A DNA stretch of 64,000 nt from JAEUHM01 sp964538625 (GTDB lineage Bacteria > Verrucomicrobiota > Verrucomicrobiia > Verrucomicrobiales > Verrucomicrobiaceae), in the NCBI GenBank assembly GCA_964538625.1, contig CAZIGH010000006.1:79853-143852 (forward strand). The letters run 5' to 3'. Numbering within the stretch: position 1 is the first letter of the stretch; each line of letters opens with the position of its first letter. The position numbers and the translations under genes are program-made. This document shows positions 27,684-37,868 of this stretch, piece after piece. Under the pieces are notes generated by a model. It made no database searches. It was given only the letters and a program-made list of their open reading frames with translations, and was not told where the DNA came from.

Positions 27684-28367
27684 CTACCGGAACAGCTCAC
27701 GGAAGAAACCGCCGGTTTTGCGCCCTGCTTCTTCCGTCCAGTTCCATGCTTTGCGTACGCCTTGTTTTACCTTGCGAGCGGCTGCTTCTCCCTCGCGCTC
27801 AGCTCGGGTTTTCGGAGCGGCACTGGACTCGGCGACGTCCAGTGTCCAGTCCTGATGCTGCAAGGCACCGGTCTCGGCCGAGATAACGCAGAATCCAATC
27901 TCCACTCCGTCTGCGCTCTGGAGGGCGAGGCCCCACTCGGGTGCTCCGGTGGTTTCATTGGCCGCGAGCTGGTAGGATGCGCTGGCGAAGTTTTTTTGAG
28001 CCAACCGTGCAGCGTCCGTCGCGATTCGACTTGCTTCCTTTGCATCTACCTTCAGGCGTTTGAAGTCGATGCTCTTGGACGGCGTGCGCTGCAACAGCTT
28101 GCCAGCGCCTGCGGGCGTGGCATCCCAGCCGTTCGCCGTACGGCTGACCACTGTCATGAGCAGTTCTCCGGGGCGATACACATCTTTGGAATAGACGCGC
28201 CACTGAACGGGATCATTGGGGTTGGAGACTGCGGTGACGAGCAGCACATTGGCCAGCTGCGCTTCGCCGAACTGACGGATGATGGCCGCGCCGACTTCTG
28301 AGCTGGCTGCGTTGACGACCGGCACCGATACGATGAGGCAGAGGAAGAGAAGAAGTTTGGGTTTCAT
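27684..28367 (-). CDS. Secreted protein of unknown function
   Basis: 227 residues with a signal peptide (MKPKLLLFLCLIVSVPVVNA). The mature part contains VLLVTAVSNPNDPVQWRVYS, then WGLALQSADGVEIGFCVISAETGALQ, the last resembling PepSY-like strand pairs, and a basic amphipathic C-terminus (KVKQGVRKAWNWTEEAGRK). No family was recognised. The frame extends upstream to 28439, but only the ATG at 28367 gives a sensible signal peptide. Confidence 0.6.
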   Translation of the reverse strand: MKPKLLLFLCLIVSVPVVNAASSEVGAAIIRQFGEAQLANVLLVTAVSNPNDPVQWRVYSKDVYRPGELLMTVVSRTANGWDATPAGAGKLLQRTPSKSIDFKRLKVDAKEASRIATDAARLAQKNFASASYQLAANETTGAPEWGLALQSADGVEIGFCVISAETGALQHQDWTLDVAESSAAPKTRAEREGEAAARKVKQGVRKAWNWTEEAGRKTGGFFRELFR

Positions 28368-28522
28368 GGGCTTGATGTTTTTTAGCAGACTCAGGCTGGT
28401 TTGCACAAGGGAAGCTGCTTGCAGTGATACGAGCGGCACTGGCTAGCTGGCGTGTCGTCTTAGGGTCGCGGGGAAGGACCTCATACGGGAGCTAGCTGCC
28501 GGGCCAGATGATCCTGCTACCC

Positions 28523-29413
28523 TCACTTTAGCGGCCGAGCAACCATGATGCCTGCGTGGGTTTTGTAGCGCTGGAGGTACTCGGTAAGGCGGGAGTCAAG
28601 AACCACCTTTCCGTGGTTGCGCGGCGAGCTTGCGTGCATGAAGCGGAGCACGCCTTCCCTCCGCACCGCAAGCCCTACGTGCGAAGTACCGAAGGCGTCG
28701 CCGTGGCGAGAGATGATGCTGATGATGTCTCCGTTCCGAAGCTGTGGCTCTACGGAGGGAACTTTAGCTGTGGGAATCATGGGCAGCGGCTGTTTGCGAA
28801 GCCGAGCTTCCAGCTTGGCTATCTCTTCTCTCATCTTCGGGCTGCTGGACATGTAGCGGTAGCCCTTCCAGTTATTGGTCATCTCGGTGGCGGAGTTGCG
28901 GACGCCTGTGCCACCCAGTTTCATGGTGAGATCTTCCACAAGACCACGACGCTCATTGTCCCGCGCCCAATCTTCCAGATAATGAAGACGGGAGGTGTAG
29001 GTGCCGTCACATTTGCCACCCCAGTAGCGGTCCACTTCGATGTAGCGAAGCAAGAGCTGCGGGGACCACTGAGCAGGATCGTGCTGGCACATGCGCGCCT
29101 TTGCCAGAGCAATCTCAAAAAAGGTCCAACAGTCGAGGCCATCGAGGTTCACGGAGGGAGCCTCGATGTGGTCGTCGATCTCCAGGGTGTAGGACTTGTA
29201 AGGCGTGCCGAGCATCATCTCGCCAAAGAACGCGGTGCGCTCACCGATGGGAAGGGCGCGGATGCGGTCCACGTGGGGGGCGGTATTGGAAACGAACTCA
29301 CGAAATCGCCTTTCGCCTTTGAAGACGGTGGTGAAAGGTAGCTGAGAGCCATGAACTGCCGGACTGGAAAGCGTGGCAGCGAAGCCCGCATGGAGGAAGG
29401 TGCGACGATTCAT
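28523..29413 (-). CDS. Exported DUF1460 / amidase-like protein (NlpC/P60 fold)
   Basis: A 296-residue protein beginning MNRRTFLHAGFAATLSS, a short twin-arginine-like or Sec signal. LDGLDCWTFFEIALAKAR contains the likely nucleophile Cys, and RNGDIISIISRHGDAFGTSHVGLAVRR the likely catalytic His, matching the N-acetylmuramoyl-L-alanine-amidase-like family that shares the papain-like NlpC/P60 fold. It may cut peptidoglycan stem peptides. The start at 29413 is chosen over 29500 because it places the signal at the N-terminus; pheA starts divergently 23 bases away. Confidence 0.75.
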   Translation of the reverse strand: MNRRTFLHAGFAATLSSPAVHGSQLPFTTVFKGERRFREFVSNTAPHVDRIRALPIGERTAFFGEMMLGTPYKSYTLEIDDHIEAPSVNLDGLDCWTFFEIALAKARMCQHDPAQWSPQLLLRYIEVDRYWGGKCDGTYTSRLHYLEDWARDNERRGLVEDLTMKLGGTGVRNSATEMTNNWKGYRYMSSSPKMREEIAKLEARLRKQPLPMIPTAKVPSVEPQLRNGDIISIISRHGDAFGTSHVGLAVRREGVLRFMHASSPRNHGKVVLDSRLTEYLQRYKTHAGIMVARPLK

Positions 29414-29436
29414 GGCGTCAAAGGAATGTTCCCTGA

Positions 29437-30354
29437 ATGATGCGTCAAGTGGTGGATGCACTGCTTGACAGGGCGGCAGCCGAGCGAAACATGGACACAC
29501 TCATGCCAAGCTCTGAATACGCTACCACGCCGCCGGAAGTCGCCTGCCTGGGTCCGGAGGGAAGCTTCTCTCATCTGGTGGCTTCCAAACGCTTTCCAGG
29601 TTCGCAGGTGCGTGCGCTAGGCACCATTGGGGAGGTGTTTGATTATCTGATGGAGAATCGCGAAGTCCTCGGCGTGCTCCCCATCGAGAACTCTTCCGGC
29701 GGCATCATCATTGACACCGTGGACCGGCTGGTGGATGGCCGTTGCGGATTGCACGTGCTGGAGGAGCTGACGCTGGATGTGAAGCTGGCACTGCTCGGGC
29801 ACGCGGGGCAGCCGGTGGAAGTGATTTACTCGCATCCCATGCCCTTCTTCCACGCAGATGAGTGGCTGCGGCAGCTACACCCCAATGCCCGGCGTGTGCC
29901 ACTTACCAGCACTGCCGCTTCAGCTAAGCGGGCGGTGGAAGAGAGGAACGCGGCGACACTGGGACCCCGCCAGAACGCGGCGCTGCACGGCCTGGACATC
30001 CTGGCTTTTCCCATCAATGGCGAGACGCCTAACATCACTCAGTTCTTCGTGGTGGGCAGTGTGGCGAACGAACCTTGTGGCACTCACAACCGCGCCGCGC
30101 TCGTCACCGAACTGCCGGATCGGGCGGGGAGCTTGTGTCGCTTTTTGATGCCTTTCAGCGATGCGGGGGTGTCACTGAAGCGCATCGAGTCACGCCCCAT
30201 TCGCGGCCAGCCGAACAAGTATCGCTTTTACATCGAGCTTGAAGGCTCCGCTGCCGATGCGCGCACGATGCAAGCTCTGGCGCAGACGGAAGCCGATGGG
30301 GCAGTAAACCGTCTTCTCGGTAGCTATGAGAGTGGGAGGCGCTTTGAATCTTGA
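29437..30354 (+). CDS. pheA: Prephenate dehydratase
   Basis: PheA converts prephenate to phenylpyruvate for phenylalanine synthesis. The catalytic domain (residues ~35-215) has ACLGPEGSFSHLVA, VLPIENSSGGIIIDTVDRL and LTSTAASAKRAVEE followed by GLDILAFPINGETPNITQFF, with the conserved threonine and phenylalanine region; the C-terminal ACT domain has ELPDRAGSLCRFLMPFSDAG and LKRIESRPIRGQPNKYRFYI (ESRP is the phenylalanine-binding motif), indicating feedback control. No chorismate mutase domain is fused. A start at ATG 29491 (MDTLMPSSEY) is possible and nearer the usual length. Confidence 0.92.
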   Translation: MMRQVVDALLDRAAAERNMDTLMPSSEYATTPPEVACLGPEGSFSHLVASKRFPGSQVRALGTIGEVFDYLMENREVLGVLPIENSSGGIIIDTVDRLVDGRCGLHVLEELTLDVKLALLGHAGQPVEVIYSHPMPFFHADEWLRQLHPNARRVPLTSTAASAKRAVEERNAATLGPRQNAALHGLDILAFPINGETPNITQFFVVGSVANEPCGTHNRAALVTELPDRAGSLCRFLMPFSDAGVSLKRIESRPIRGQPNKYRFYIELEGSAADARTMQALAQTEADGAVNRLLGSYESGRRFES

Positions 30355-30372
30355 GATTCAACTTTCCAGAGG

Positions 30373-33300
30373 TCACGGGTAAGGACTGAGCTGCACGCCG
30401 CCGGAGAGGATGGGAGTGCTGGAAGGATTCTCACCAGGACCCGGAGCAGCGGGAAGGAGAAAGTATCCGTAGGCACTCTGGCCCACCACTCGTCCGCTAA
30501 ACGTGGCGGTGCGCAGGCTGTCTGCCCTGAAGGTGCCGGTGATGATACCGGTGGCGGGATCAATCTTGAGCGTGGTGGAGCGCGGATTTTCCAGGGAGCC
30601 TGCAGACGGAAGGTTGAGCGTGTTCCCAGAGCCGATGCTGAAGATGATTTCCGGCCCCGGAGATGGCAGGGCGGTTGTGTGCTGAAAGGTCAACTGTGCG
30701 TTGTTAGGTGGAGAGGGAGGGAGCCCCATGAAGATAGCTGGAGAAACAGGGCGTGTGTAGCCAGAGGCTTTCCATTGCAGGTCGAGGGCTACGAACCCTT
30801 GCTTGTAGTTCCGCTCAGTGGAGCTGGTGCTTGGGGCTTTCGTCCACCACAGCCCGGGATTTTCAGCAAGCTGACCTTCCTCCGGCTGGCGACACCAGCC
30901 GAAGATGCTACCTGTTCGGGAGCCGCGCGGCAGCAGCCTGAACAAGGGTGATGAGCCAGTCATAGTCAGAGAGCTGCTGGCGGTCAGTGTGGTGGCGTCT
31001 GCCAGCCTTCCGGAGAAAGTGACGCTGCCTGTTGTGGGATTGAGTGAGATGGTTCCCACGCCGCTGCCTTGGGGTGACTGATCCGGGAACGTGAGCGGAG
31101 TGAGGGCGAAGCTGGCCTTGGTGCTTTTGCCGACTGCGGGATTGAGCCGGTTGTATGGGATGCGCCCGCCGTCAAGGTTCGCATAGTGAGAGCTCTGCCT
31201 ACTAGAAGTCTGAACGTAGCCGGTGAGTCTGCCGTCTGTCTGGATCTCGAACCAGAGTCCTAGCGGGTAACGATTGGGCAAGGGAAATACAGCTTCGAAG
31301 GTGGCAGAGTGGTGATGGGCCTGGAGGACCCCGGTGAATGGGTGTTTTCGCGTTCCCGAGGTCAGCACTCCGGACAAGGAAGCGCTGGACGTGACGGTGA
31401 ATCGAATGTGTCCACCCAGTCCGGCATTGATTTCGCTATTCGCCTCGACCAGCCCCACAAAGGTTCCGGTGTGCTCAGCGTGGAGTGGCTCACAATAGAA
31501 CGGCAAGGTGATGGAACTGGAGCCCGCCGAGTTGCTAGCGGTAATGGTGGGGTTATACATCTTGCTCACGCGGGGTGTTCCCTGGATCAGACCGGTGGAG
31601 GTGATGGTGACGCCAGGTGGCAGTCCGATGGCGGTCCACTTGGAGGGAGTGCGAGCCACGTCGTCATTGTATTCCATTTGGTGGAGATAAGGGGTGCCTA
31701 CTTTGCCCGGTTGAAGGAACGTGAGGTCGGCAAGCAGTGGCTTGAGTTCATGCACAGAAACGTAATAAGGGATGCTGCAAACGTGGTCCTGACCCACATA
31801 CACGTTGCAAGTGAAATCATAGGATTGTGGACCGGGAAGCGGGCCTGTGGCTAGGGTCCTGCCCGTGGCACCAGTGAGTCGTGTTTGCCCTTTGTACCAT
31901 TCATACCTGAGACCGTTGCCAGCCACCAGACAAGGCAACGTGGCGGAATCACCCACTTTGACAGACATGACGTGGCCACGGGTGTTCGCCACGATCACCT
32001 CCACCGGCAGACTGAGGTCTGACCGCGCCCTGCCACCTATCACGTTGCTGACCCTGCAATGATAGCGTCCTGCGTGAGCGAATGCTGCTCTCTGCATCAG
32101 CAGCTCGGGACCATTGGTACCGCCCAGGGCAGCACCATTGCGGAACCACTGATACTTGATGGTGGGAGAGCCTGCGGCTTCCACCCATAGAGTGCCATGT
32201 GGAGGCTCGCCGACTTCAAACACCAAACGTGGCTGGTCCTGCTGATAAGTGATGCGAGCTGGTCCGACGGGAGTCGGATCGATGCCCCGCCCGCTGAGAT
32301 GAATGCGGTAGAGAGAGATGTCAGCATCGCTACTGGCGATGCGTAGCTCCGCCCTACGCAAACCGTGCGCCGTGGGGCTGAACCGTACCTCAAACTCCGC
32401 CGAAGCTCCCGGTGCTAGGCTAGCTGGAAGGCCAGTCACCACAAAGTCGTCGCTGTGCGTTCCCCCTATGGAACCTGTAATGGCGTAGAGGGTGGCTGCA
32501 CCGTAGTTCCGAATCACAAAAGTATCGTTCATTTCTTGTCCCAAGGGAACACGGTCCCAGTGGTAGAGTTCGCCCTGGAAACGGTCGTCATGCCGCCAGG
32601 GATACCCATCCATGTTCTCAATGGCTAAGTCAGCCGTCGGGGCTGCCGTTGGATCGAACCTGACGTCGTCCAGTGCCCACTGACTGCTGTCCGTTCCATA
32701 GTGTCTCGGCTGGCGAAAACGGAAGAACGTGGTGCTGCTGCGAGCGGCCGGAGGAATGCTGATGGAGATCGTCTGCCAAGCACGGTTGTAGTAAGGTCCA
32801 CCAAGGGGCAGGAAGTCCTGGCCATTGATGGAGTACTCAAGCACGACCGCATGGTCTCTGACAAAGTTGTTCCACCCAGTTTCGACGTAACCTGCTGCCG
32901 CAAACTTGAAGGAGAAGACGCCGCCGTTGCTGGTATCAATGGGGCGGGTGGTGACGGAGCGCTGACCGCTGGAGTTGAAGTAAAGCGAGTTCCCGGTGGA
33001 ACCGCTGCCGGCACGCTGGCCAATGGTGTTGGTGGTGGGTGTACCTCTGACATCGTACCAGAGCGCAGTATCCAGCCCGGGATCAAAGTCCTCGAAGTAG
33101 GTGGTAGCTGGCTCATAGACTGTGACGGCCACGGTCTTGCTCCCCATGCCGCTGCCATTGCTGGCATTGAACTGGACGTGGAATGCACCTGCGGTGTTCG
33201 GTACGCCACTGAGCAGCCCCGTAGTAGAGTTGAAGGTCATGCCTGGTGGGATGCCTGTGGCCGAGTAGCTGCTGGGTGAGGCTGTGGCCACGACTTGGTA

Positions 33301-36300
33301 ACTGGAGGCGGCGTACCGCACAAAAGCCACTCGTCCCGTGCTCATGATAGCCGGTGCCGTGGCGTTGCCTGCGCTGAAAGTGGCAGCTGCGCGGCCTAGC
33401 CAAATCGTGCCGATGTAATCCGTATTCCTGGTCAGTGCGCCTTGGAAGAACCAGCTGCCCAGTTTCGGACTCACGGTGAAGTGGGGCAGGAAACCGACGT
33501 TTGGGAAGCTGGAGATGATTTCCTCCCGCCCGTCTGGCACTCGGCTGCGGATGACATTGTTGTATTCGTCCCGGAAGCAAAGGTAGTGCCTACCACCAAA
33601 GAACTCCGCAGCCCCCCAGACCGCCCAGCCGGAGGTGTAACTCCATTCCGGTACGGCCATGTTTCCAAGATGGGTGACCGTACCTGAGGGTGTACGTATT
33701 TCATACACGGCGGTGCCGTTGTGAATGAGGATCCTGCCGTAGCCGCTGAAGATACCGCTGCCATTCGCCAGCGGAATCGGCTGACTGAGGGGGATGAAGG
33801 TCGTGGTGGTGGCTCCGTCTGCAGGATTGAGCCGTTGCAACTGGCTGGCTTGGGTGCTGGTGGGGGAGATGCGTATGTTGTTGTGAGCCAGTGTGTAAAT
33901 CTCTCCGGTGCCCACATCACTGCACAGGCCATCCATGCGCAGCGTCGAGACTCCAGAAGAATCAAGCGTGGCCGGGTAAACGCCGGTGGAGCTGCCGCCA
34001 GTGACGAACGCGGTACTACCAGAAGCAGCCACACCTGAGTAAGAGAAACCGGTGAGGGGGGCATGATCCACGGTGGCCGTGGCATCTGGCCCCAGGCTGA
34101 GAATGGCAAAGTCCAGACCGGTGAGCGCGGCGGTGGCGATGCCCGAGAGATTGATGTCAAAGGGGTTCTCATCCGCATCATTGCTGGCGATTCTCAGAAT
34201 GGCGGATCGCGTTCCGGCAGCGGTGGGCTGGAACCTCAGGACGAAGGTGGTGCTGTAAAGTGGCGAGACCGAGGTGGCTGGCGCAGTGGTAACGGTGAAA
34301 TCGCCGGGGTGCGTGCCCGCCAGCGAGGTAGAGATACTCGACAATACTGCGGTGCCCACATTCCGCACCGTGAAGGTGAGCAGGTTCGGTGCTCCCACGA
34401 CCATGTTGCCTACTTGCACAGTGGAGAAGCCATCTACCAGAGGATTGCCCGCAGGCTGTTCTACCTCGATCTCCGGCGCAATGATGGCTCCGGTGCCGAT
34501 ATGGACGTTGTCGATGGCCCAGTGGTCGAAGCTCGCTCCGGAGTGGCTGAGCTGGCGGATGCGGAACAGGGTGGCCGTCGTCATGGCGGCGGCCGGAATG
34601 GGGATCCCGATGACCTGCCAGGTGTTGTTGGTGTAGGTGCTGCCCATCTGGGTGAAGGTGGTGCCATTGGTGGAGTACTCCACCACGATGCCCTCGCCCG
34701 TTTCAGGTTTCTCCCACGGCTCGAAGCTGCCATTTGCCTGAGCCAGACGAAAGATGACGTTGCCCCCGCCGGTGGTATTGACGGCCACGGTTACTGCCGA
34801 TCTGGTGCCGCTGCCACCGAACCAGAGGCTCTTGCCTACGGAGCCTGGACCACCTTGCTGCCCGTAGGTGTTTGCCTCCGCTCCGCCAGTCAGGCTGCTC
34901 CACACAGAGGGATCCACGTCCGGATCAAAGTCATCCTGAATGCTGGCTGCCGGGACGTAACCCATACCGCTGAGGGTGACGGTGTAGGCAGGTCTGGAAA
35001 GGTCGTTGCTCGCCAGAACAAGACTGGCTGATCTGGCTCCGACACCTCCCGGTGTGAAGCGGATGCTCATGGAGGTGGATGCCCCTGGCGCGAGGCTGGC
35101 AGCCGGTGTGGTGGTGATGGCAAAGTCCGCCGCTTGTGAACCCGAGAGTGCAGCTGACAGTCCGAGCAGGTCTGTGGTGCCGGTGTTTTTGATAGCAAAC
35201 GTGAGCGTTTTGGGCAGCGCGGCGGTGACGTAGCCGTAACTGGCAGTGCCGCCATGATCCAGGGGAGTTCCCGCTGGCTGTTCTAGGGTGAGAACCGGCA
35301 CAGGCGGGTTACCCTGGCCTATGAACACATCGTCGATGGCGCAGTGGTCAAAGCTCGCTCCATTGTGAGACAGCTGCCTGAAACGGAACTGAGTGGCCCG
35401 GGTCATAGCTGCGGAAGGAATGGCCACGGTGTAGGACTGCCAGGTGGTGTTGGTGTAGGGGCCCGCCAGATAAGTGAAGTTGGTGCCATCCGTGCTGTAC
35501 TCCAGCACGAGGCCCTCACCCGCATCAATCTTTTCCCATGGGTAGGCACTGCCATTCGATGCCGCAAACTTGAAGTGCACGTTCCCTCCTTCATTGACAT
35601 CGATAGCCACTGTGGTGGCACTGCGAGTGCCATCACCGCCGAACCAAAGGCTTTTGCCATAGTTGCCCGGGCCGGCTACTGCGTTGGTATTCGCTGCCAG
35701 ACTGGCACCGAGCTCGGCCCACTGCACAGCGTCCAATGCGGGATCAAAGTCATCAAACAGACTGAGCTTGGGCGCGATGACCGTCAGGGTCATGGGCACA
35801 GTGGACGCACCGGACCCGTTGGTAGCGCTCAAGGTCACGCTGAACGTTCCCGCTTGGGAAGGCGTTCCTGAGATCAGCCCCGTCGCGGTATTGACACTGA
35901 GCCCGGCAGGAAGCCCGGTCGCTCCGAAGCTGGTGGGGCTCAGAGTGGCCGTGATCTGGTACGAGAACGGCAAGGCGAGCGTGGAACTGGCGGTCAGAGG
36001 GCTGGTGATACCAGGCCTGGCGCTGGTTCCGAACCGCACCAGCATCCGCGACGCCGGATTGCTCAGTGCGTTGATCCTCACCCCGGAAGAAGTGCCCGCC
36101 CACCACTTGGCCGAGGGCGTCGTCGTATCGTCAAATAGACCATCCGAAAGATCAAACAAGTCGCCCGAGTCCCCTCTGTTGTTGTTGTTTTCCAGGTCAA
36201 ACCACCCGTCTGCCTGCTCCACGGAGATGAAGTAGTGCTGGGAAGCCGTCATCTGCTGGCGTTTGTTGCCCGTCGTCACAGCTTCATCCACATGCCAGAT

Positions 36301-37740
36301 GAGAATACCCTTGTCAGGAGAGGAGCTGGCCCACTTGTCCCCACTGCCCCGGTTCTCCACCAGAAAGAACTCGGTGGTGGTGCCGGGCTTTCGGATGCGA
36401 TGTCCCCTTGCTCCGGTGGTGTTGAAAACAACGTCCGCATTCGTCGTAGGCGTGATGTCAGTCAGCGTGGCCCAGCCAGAGAAGTCCTTCAGGTAAAGAC
36501 CGATCGGCCCCGGTGTTTTGCCACCGTTCAGATGATTGCCAGAACCCATGAGGCAGTGCTGGCCTACGCCTGCGCTGTCACCGTCGCTGGCGTCCGTGTC
36601 ATAGAGATCGGGGTAATCCAGCAACAGGTGCCCAAGCTCGTGGCAAAACGTGCCGATGGGGATGGACGCAGATTCGGCGTTGGTAATCTGGTAGCGATAG
36701 ATGTAACGCGGTGCCGCCGTGGTGCCCACATTGATGCCCGGACTGGTCAATGACCACGCGTGGGGCCAGAGACCGTAGGACCACTGGCCAGAGGAGTTAC
36801 CTGCGAAAAGGACGCTGGTGGAGATGACTTGATTGCTCCCGTTCACCGACAGGCTGGAGAAGTCGAACCCCTGGTTCTTAAGGATGGTGATGGCATCCGT
36901 AAGGATGGCCCGTCCCACCGTTCCTGAGCTGGGCAGCGTGGTGTTGGTGGGGTAGTTCGCAAAGTTGTACTTGTTGCGGGGATGCGGGAGCGTCACCACG
37001 GCAGTGACGACATGGGTGAAGGTCAGCTTCCCCTCCGACTGGTCGTAGAAGTAATCCCTCACGGAACCGGTGTTCCCATCGTCCGTGTAGCCGACCTCGT
37101 TGCAGTAGCGCTGCACTTTCGCCTGCGTAGTAGGAAAGTTTACCGGATCCACAGCAGCCGTGGCCGGGTCATCGGGAAACTGTACCAGGATCGTTAGGCC
37201 CACCCTCGCCCCACTGACAGGAGAGGCAAAACTTTCCACCTGCGCTGCGGAGTAACTCGCCATGGCCTGCGCGTCATCCGGTGCCGCTGCCTGGCCGGTC
37301 GCCTGGGCTTTCTTCATGCGCCGGGCACGGAGCCTTGCCTCGAAAGCTTTGGCGCGCTCCTTGTCATAGATCTCCGCCATGGCCTCGCGCTTGGCACGGG
37401 CTTTCACTTGAGACTCCCGCAGACGCGGTGCCAGCCCCGCTGGAGGAGGCCTGTGGGCCGGCACCTTGCCTGGTTTCAAGTCACCAGTGGCGGCATCCTT
37501 CTCGGCAAACACATAGTTCCCACTTGCTGAATCGTAAAGAACCGTGAAGCCGTCCACTGTCTGAGTGACAGCATAAAGATCATCTCCCAGCACGCGCAAC
37601 TGGAGCACCGTCCCGTCCCGCTGAGTCCATGTGATCGGCTCACCATCCGGAGGGTAAGGCGCAGCGCGGACCCACAGGCCGACCAGCAGCGTCAGCACGA
37701 GGACACCCCACGTCCGCATCGTATGTCTGATTGAGTTCAC
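30373..37740 (-). CDS. Giant secreted M6-type metalloprotease with Ig-like, Hydin-type and reelin-type modules
   Basis: This 2455-residue exoprotein has a signal peptide (MRTWGVLVLTLLVGLWVRA) and an N-terminal propeptide-like region. The M6 (immune inhibitor A-like) peptidase has zinc motif FCHELGHLLLDYPDLYD near residues 364-380. Then follow a putative-Ig module (~580-655), reelin-type domains each starting D-D/E-D-F-D-P (~658, ~933, ~1547), ASPM/SPD-2/Hydin-like domains (~820, ~1090, ~1700; LAPGAS motifs), a propeller-like segment (~1215-1480), two Ig domains (~1825-1990, with CRVSN and LPCLV cysteines), another putative-Ig module and a C-terminal beta region. No sorting or anchoring motif is seen at the C-terminus. 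A protease on a long adhesive stalk suggests extracellular protein degradation or attachment. Confidence 0.85.
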   Translation of the reverse strand: MNSIRHTMRTWGVLVLTLLVGLWVRAAPYPPDGEPITWTQRDGTVLQLRVLGDDLYAVTQTVDGFTVLYDSASGNYVFAEKDAATGDLKPGKVPAHRPPPAGLAPRLRESQVKARAKREAMAEIYDKERAKAFEARLRARRMKKAQATGQAAAPDDAQAMASYSAAQVESFASPVSGARVGLTILVQFPDDPATAAVDPVNFPTTQAKVQRYCNEVGYTDDGNTGSVRDYFYDQSEGKLTFTHVVTAVVTLPHPRNKYNFANYPTNTTLPSSGTVGRAILTDAITILKNQGFDFSSLSVNGSNQVISTSVLFAGNSSGQWSYGLWPHAWSLTSPGINVGTTAAPRYIYRYQITNAESASIPIGTFCHELGHLLLDYPDLYDTDASDGDSAGVGQHCLMGSGNHLNGGKTPGPIGLYLKDFSGWATLTDITPTTNADVVFNTTGARGHRIRKPGTTTEFFLVENRGSGDKWASSSPDKGILIWHVDEAVTTGNKRQQMTASQHYFISVEQADGWFDLENNNNRGDSGDLFDLSDGLFDDTTTPSAKWWAGTSSGVRINALSNPASRMLVRFGTSARPGITSPLTASSTLALPFSYQITATLSPTSFGATGLPAGLSVNTATGLISGTPSQAGTFSVTLSATNGSGASTVPMTLTVIAPKLSLFDDFDPALDAVQWAELGASLAANTNAVAGPGNYGKSLWFGGDGTRSATTVAIDVNEGGNVHFKFAASNGSAYPWEKIDAGEGLVLEYSTDGTNFTYLAGPYTNTTWQSYTVAIPSAAMTRATQFRFRQLSHNGASFDHCAIDDVFIGQGNPPVPVLTLEQPAGTPLDHGGTASYGYVTAALPKTLTFAIKNTGTTDLLGLSAALSGSQAADFAITTTPAASLAPGASTSMSIRFTPGGVGARSASLVLASNDLSRPAYTVTLSGMGYVPAASIQDDFDPDVDPSVWSSLTGGAEANTYGQQGGPGSVGKSLWFGGSGTRSAVTVAVNTTGGGNVIFRLAQANGSFEPWEKPETGEGIVVEYSTNGTTFTQMGSTYTNNTWQVIGIPIPAAAMTTATLFRIRQLSHSGASFDHWAIDNVHIGTGAIIAPEIEVEQPAGNPLVDGFSTVQVGNMVVGAPNLLTFTVRNVGTAVLSSISTSLAGTHPGDFTVTTAPATSVSPLYSTTFVLRFQPTAAGTRSAILRIASNDADENPFDINLSGIATAALTGLDFAILSLGPDATATVDHAPLTGFSYSGVAASGSTAFVTGGSSTGVYPATLDSSGVSTLRMDGLCSDVGTGEIYTLAHNNIRISPTSTQASQLQRLNPADGATTTTFIPLSQPIPLANGSGIFSGYGRILIHNGTAVYEIRTPSGTVTHLGNMAVPEWSYTSGWAVWGAAEFFGGRHYLCFRDEYNNVIRSRVPDGREEIISSFPNVGFLPHFTVSPKLGSWFFQGALTRNTDYIGTIWLGRAAATFSAGNATAPAIMSTGRVAFVRYAASSYQVVATASPSSYSATGIPPGMTFNSTTGLLSGVPNTAGAFHVQFNASNGSGMGSKTVAVTVYEPATTYFEDFDPGLDTALWYDVRGTPTTNTIGQRAGSGSTGNSLYFNSSGQRSVTTRPIDTSNGGVFSFKFAAAGYVETGWNNFVRDHAVVLEYSINGQDFLPLGGPYYNRAWQTISISIPPAARSSTTFFRFRQPRHYGTDSSQWALDDVRFDPTAAPTADLAIENMDGYPWRHDDRFQGELYHWDRVPLGQEMNDTFVIRNYGAATLYAITGSIGGTHSDDFVVTGLPASLAPGASAEFEVRFSPTAHGLRRAELRIASSDADISLYRIHLSGRGIDPTPVGPARITYQQDQPRLVFEVGEPPHGTLWVEAAGSPTIKYQWFRNGAALGGTNGPELLMQRAAFAHAGRYHCRVSNVIGGRARSDLSLPVEVIVANTRGHVMSVKVGDSATLPCLVAGNGLRYEWYKGQTRLTGATGRTLATGPLPGPQSYDFTCNVYVGQDHVCSIPYYVSVHELKPLLADLTFLQPGKVGTPYLHQMEYNDDVARTPSKWTAIGLPPGVTITSTGLIQGTPRVSKMYNPTITASNSAGSSSITLPFYCEPLHAEHTGTFVGLVEANSEINAGLGGHIRFTVTSSASLSGVLTSGTRKHPFTGVLQAHHHSATFEAVFPLPNRYPLGLWFEIQTDGRLTGYVQTSSRQSSHYANLDGGRIPYNRLNPAVGKSTKASFALTPLTFPDQSPQGSGVGTISLNPTTGSVTFSGRLADATTLTASSSLTMTGSSPLFRLLPRGSRTGSIFGWCRQPEEGQLAENPGLWWTKAPSTSSTERNYKQGFVALDLQWKASGYTRPVSPAIFMGLPPSPPNNAQLTFQHTTALPSPGPEIIFSIGSGNTLNLPSAGSLENPRSTTLKIDPATGIITGTFRADSLRTATFSGRVVGQSAYGYFLLPAAPGPGENPSSTPILSGGVQLSPYP

Positions 37741-37868
37741 ACCCTACTATAGCAGACCGGCGGTGAAATGTTACAACAACCAAGAACTTCCTGCAAAAAA
37801 AACCGAAGTTTAGTTATGGAATGTGCTAGAAATGGACTCCGTCAGATGGGATCAATGCCACTTCTGCT

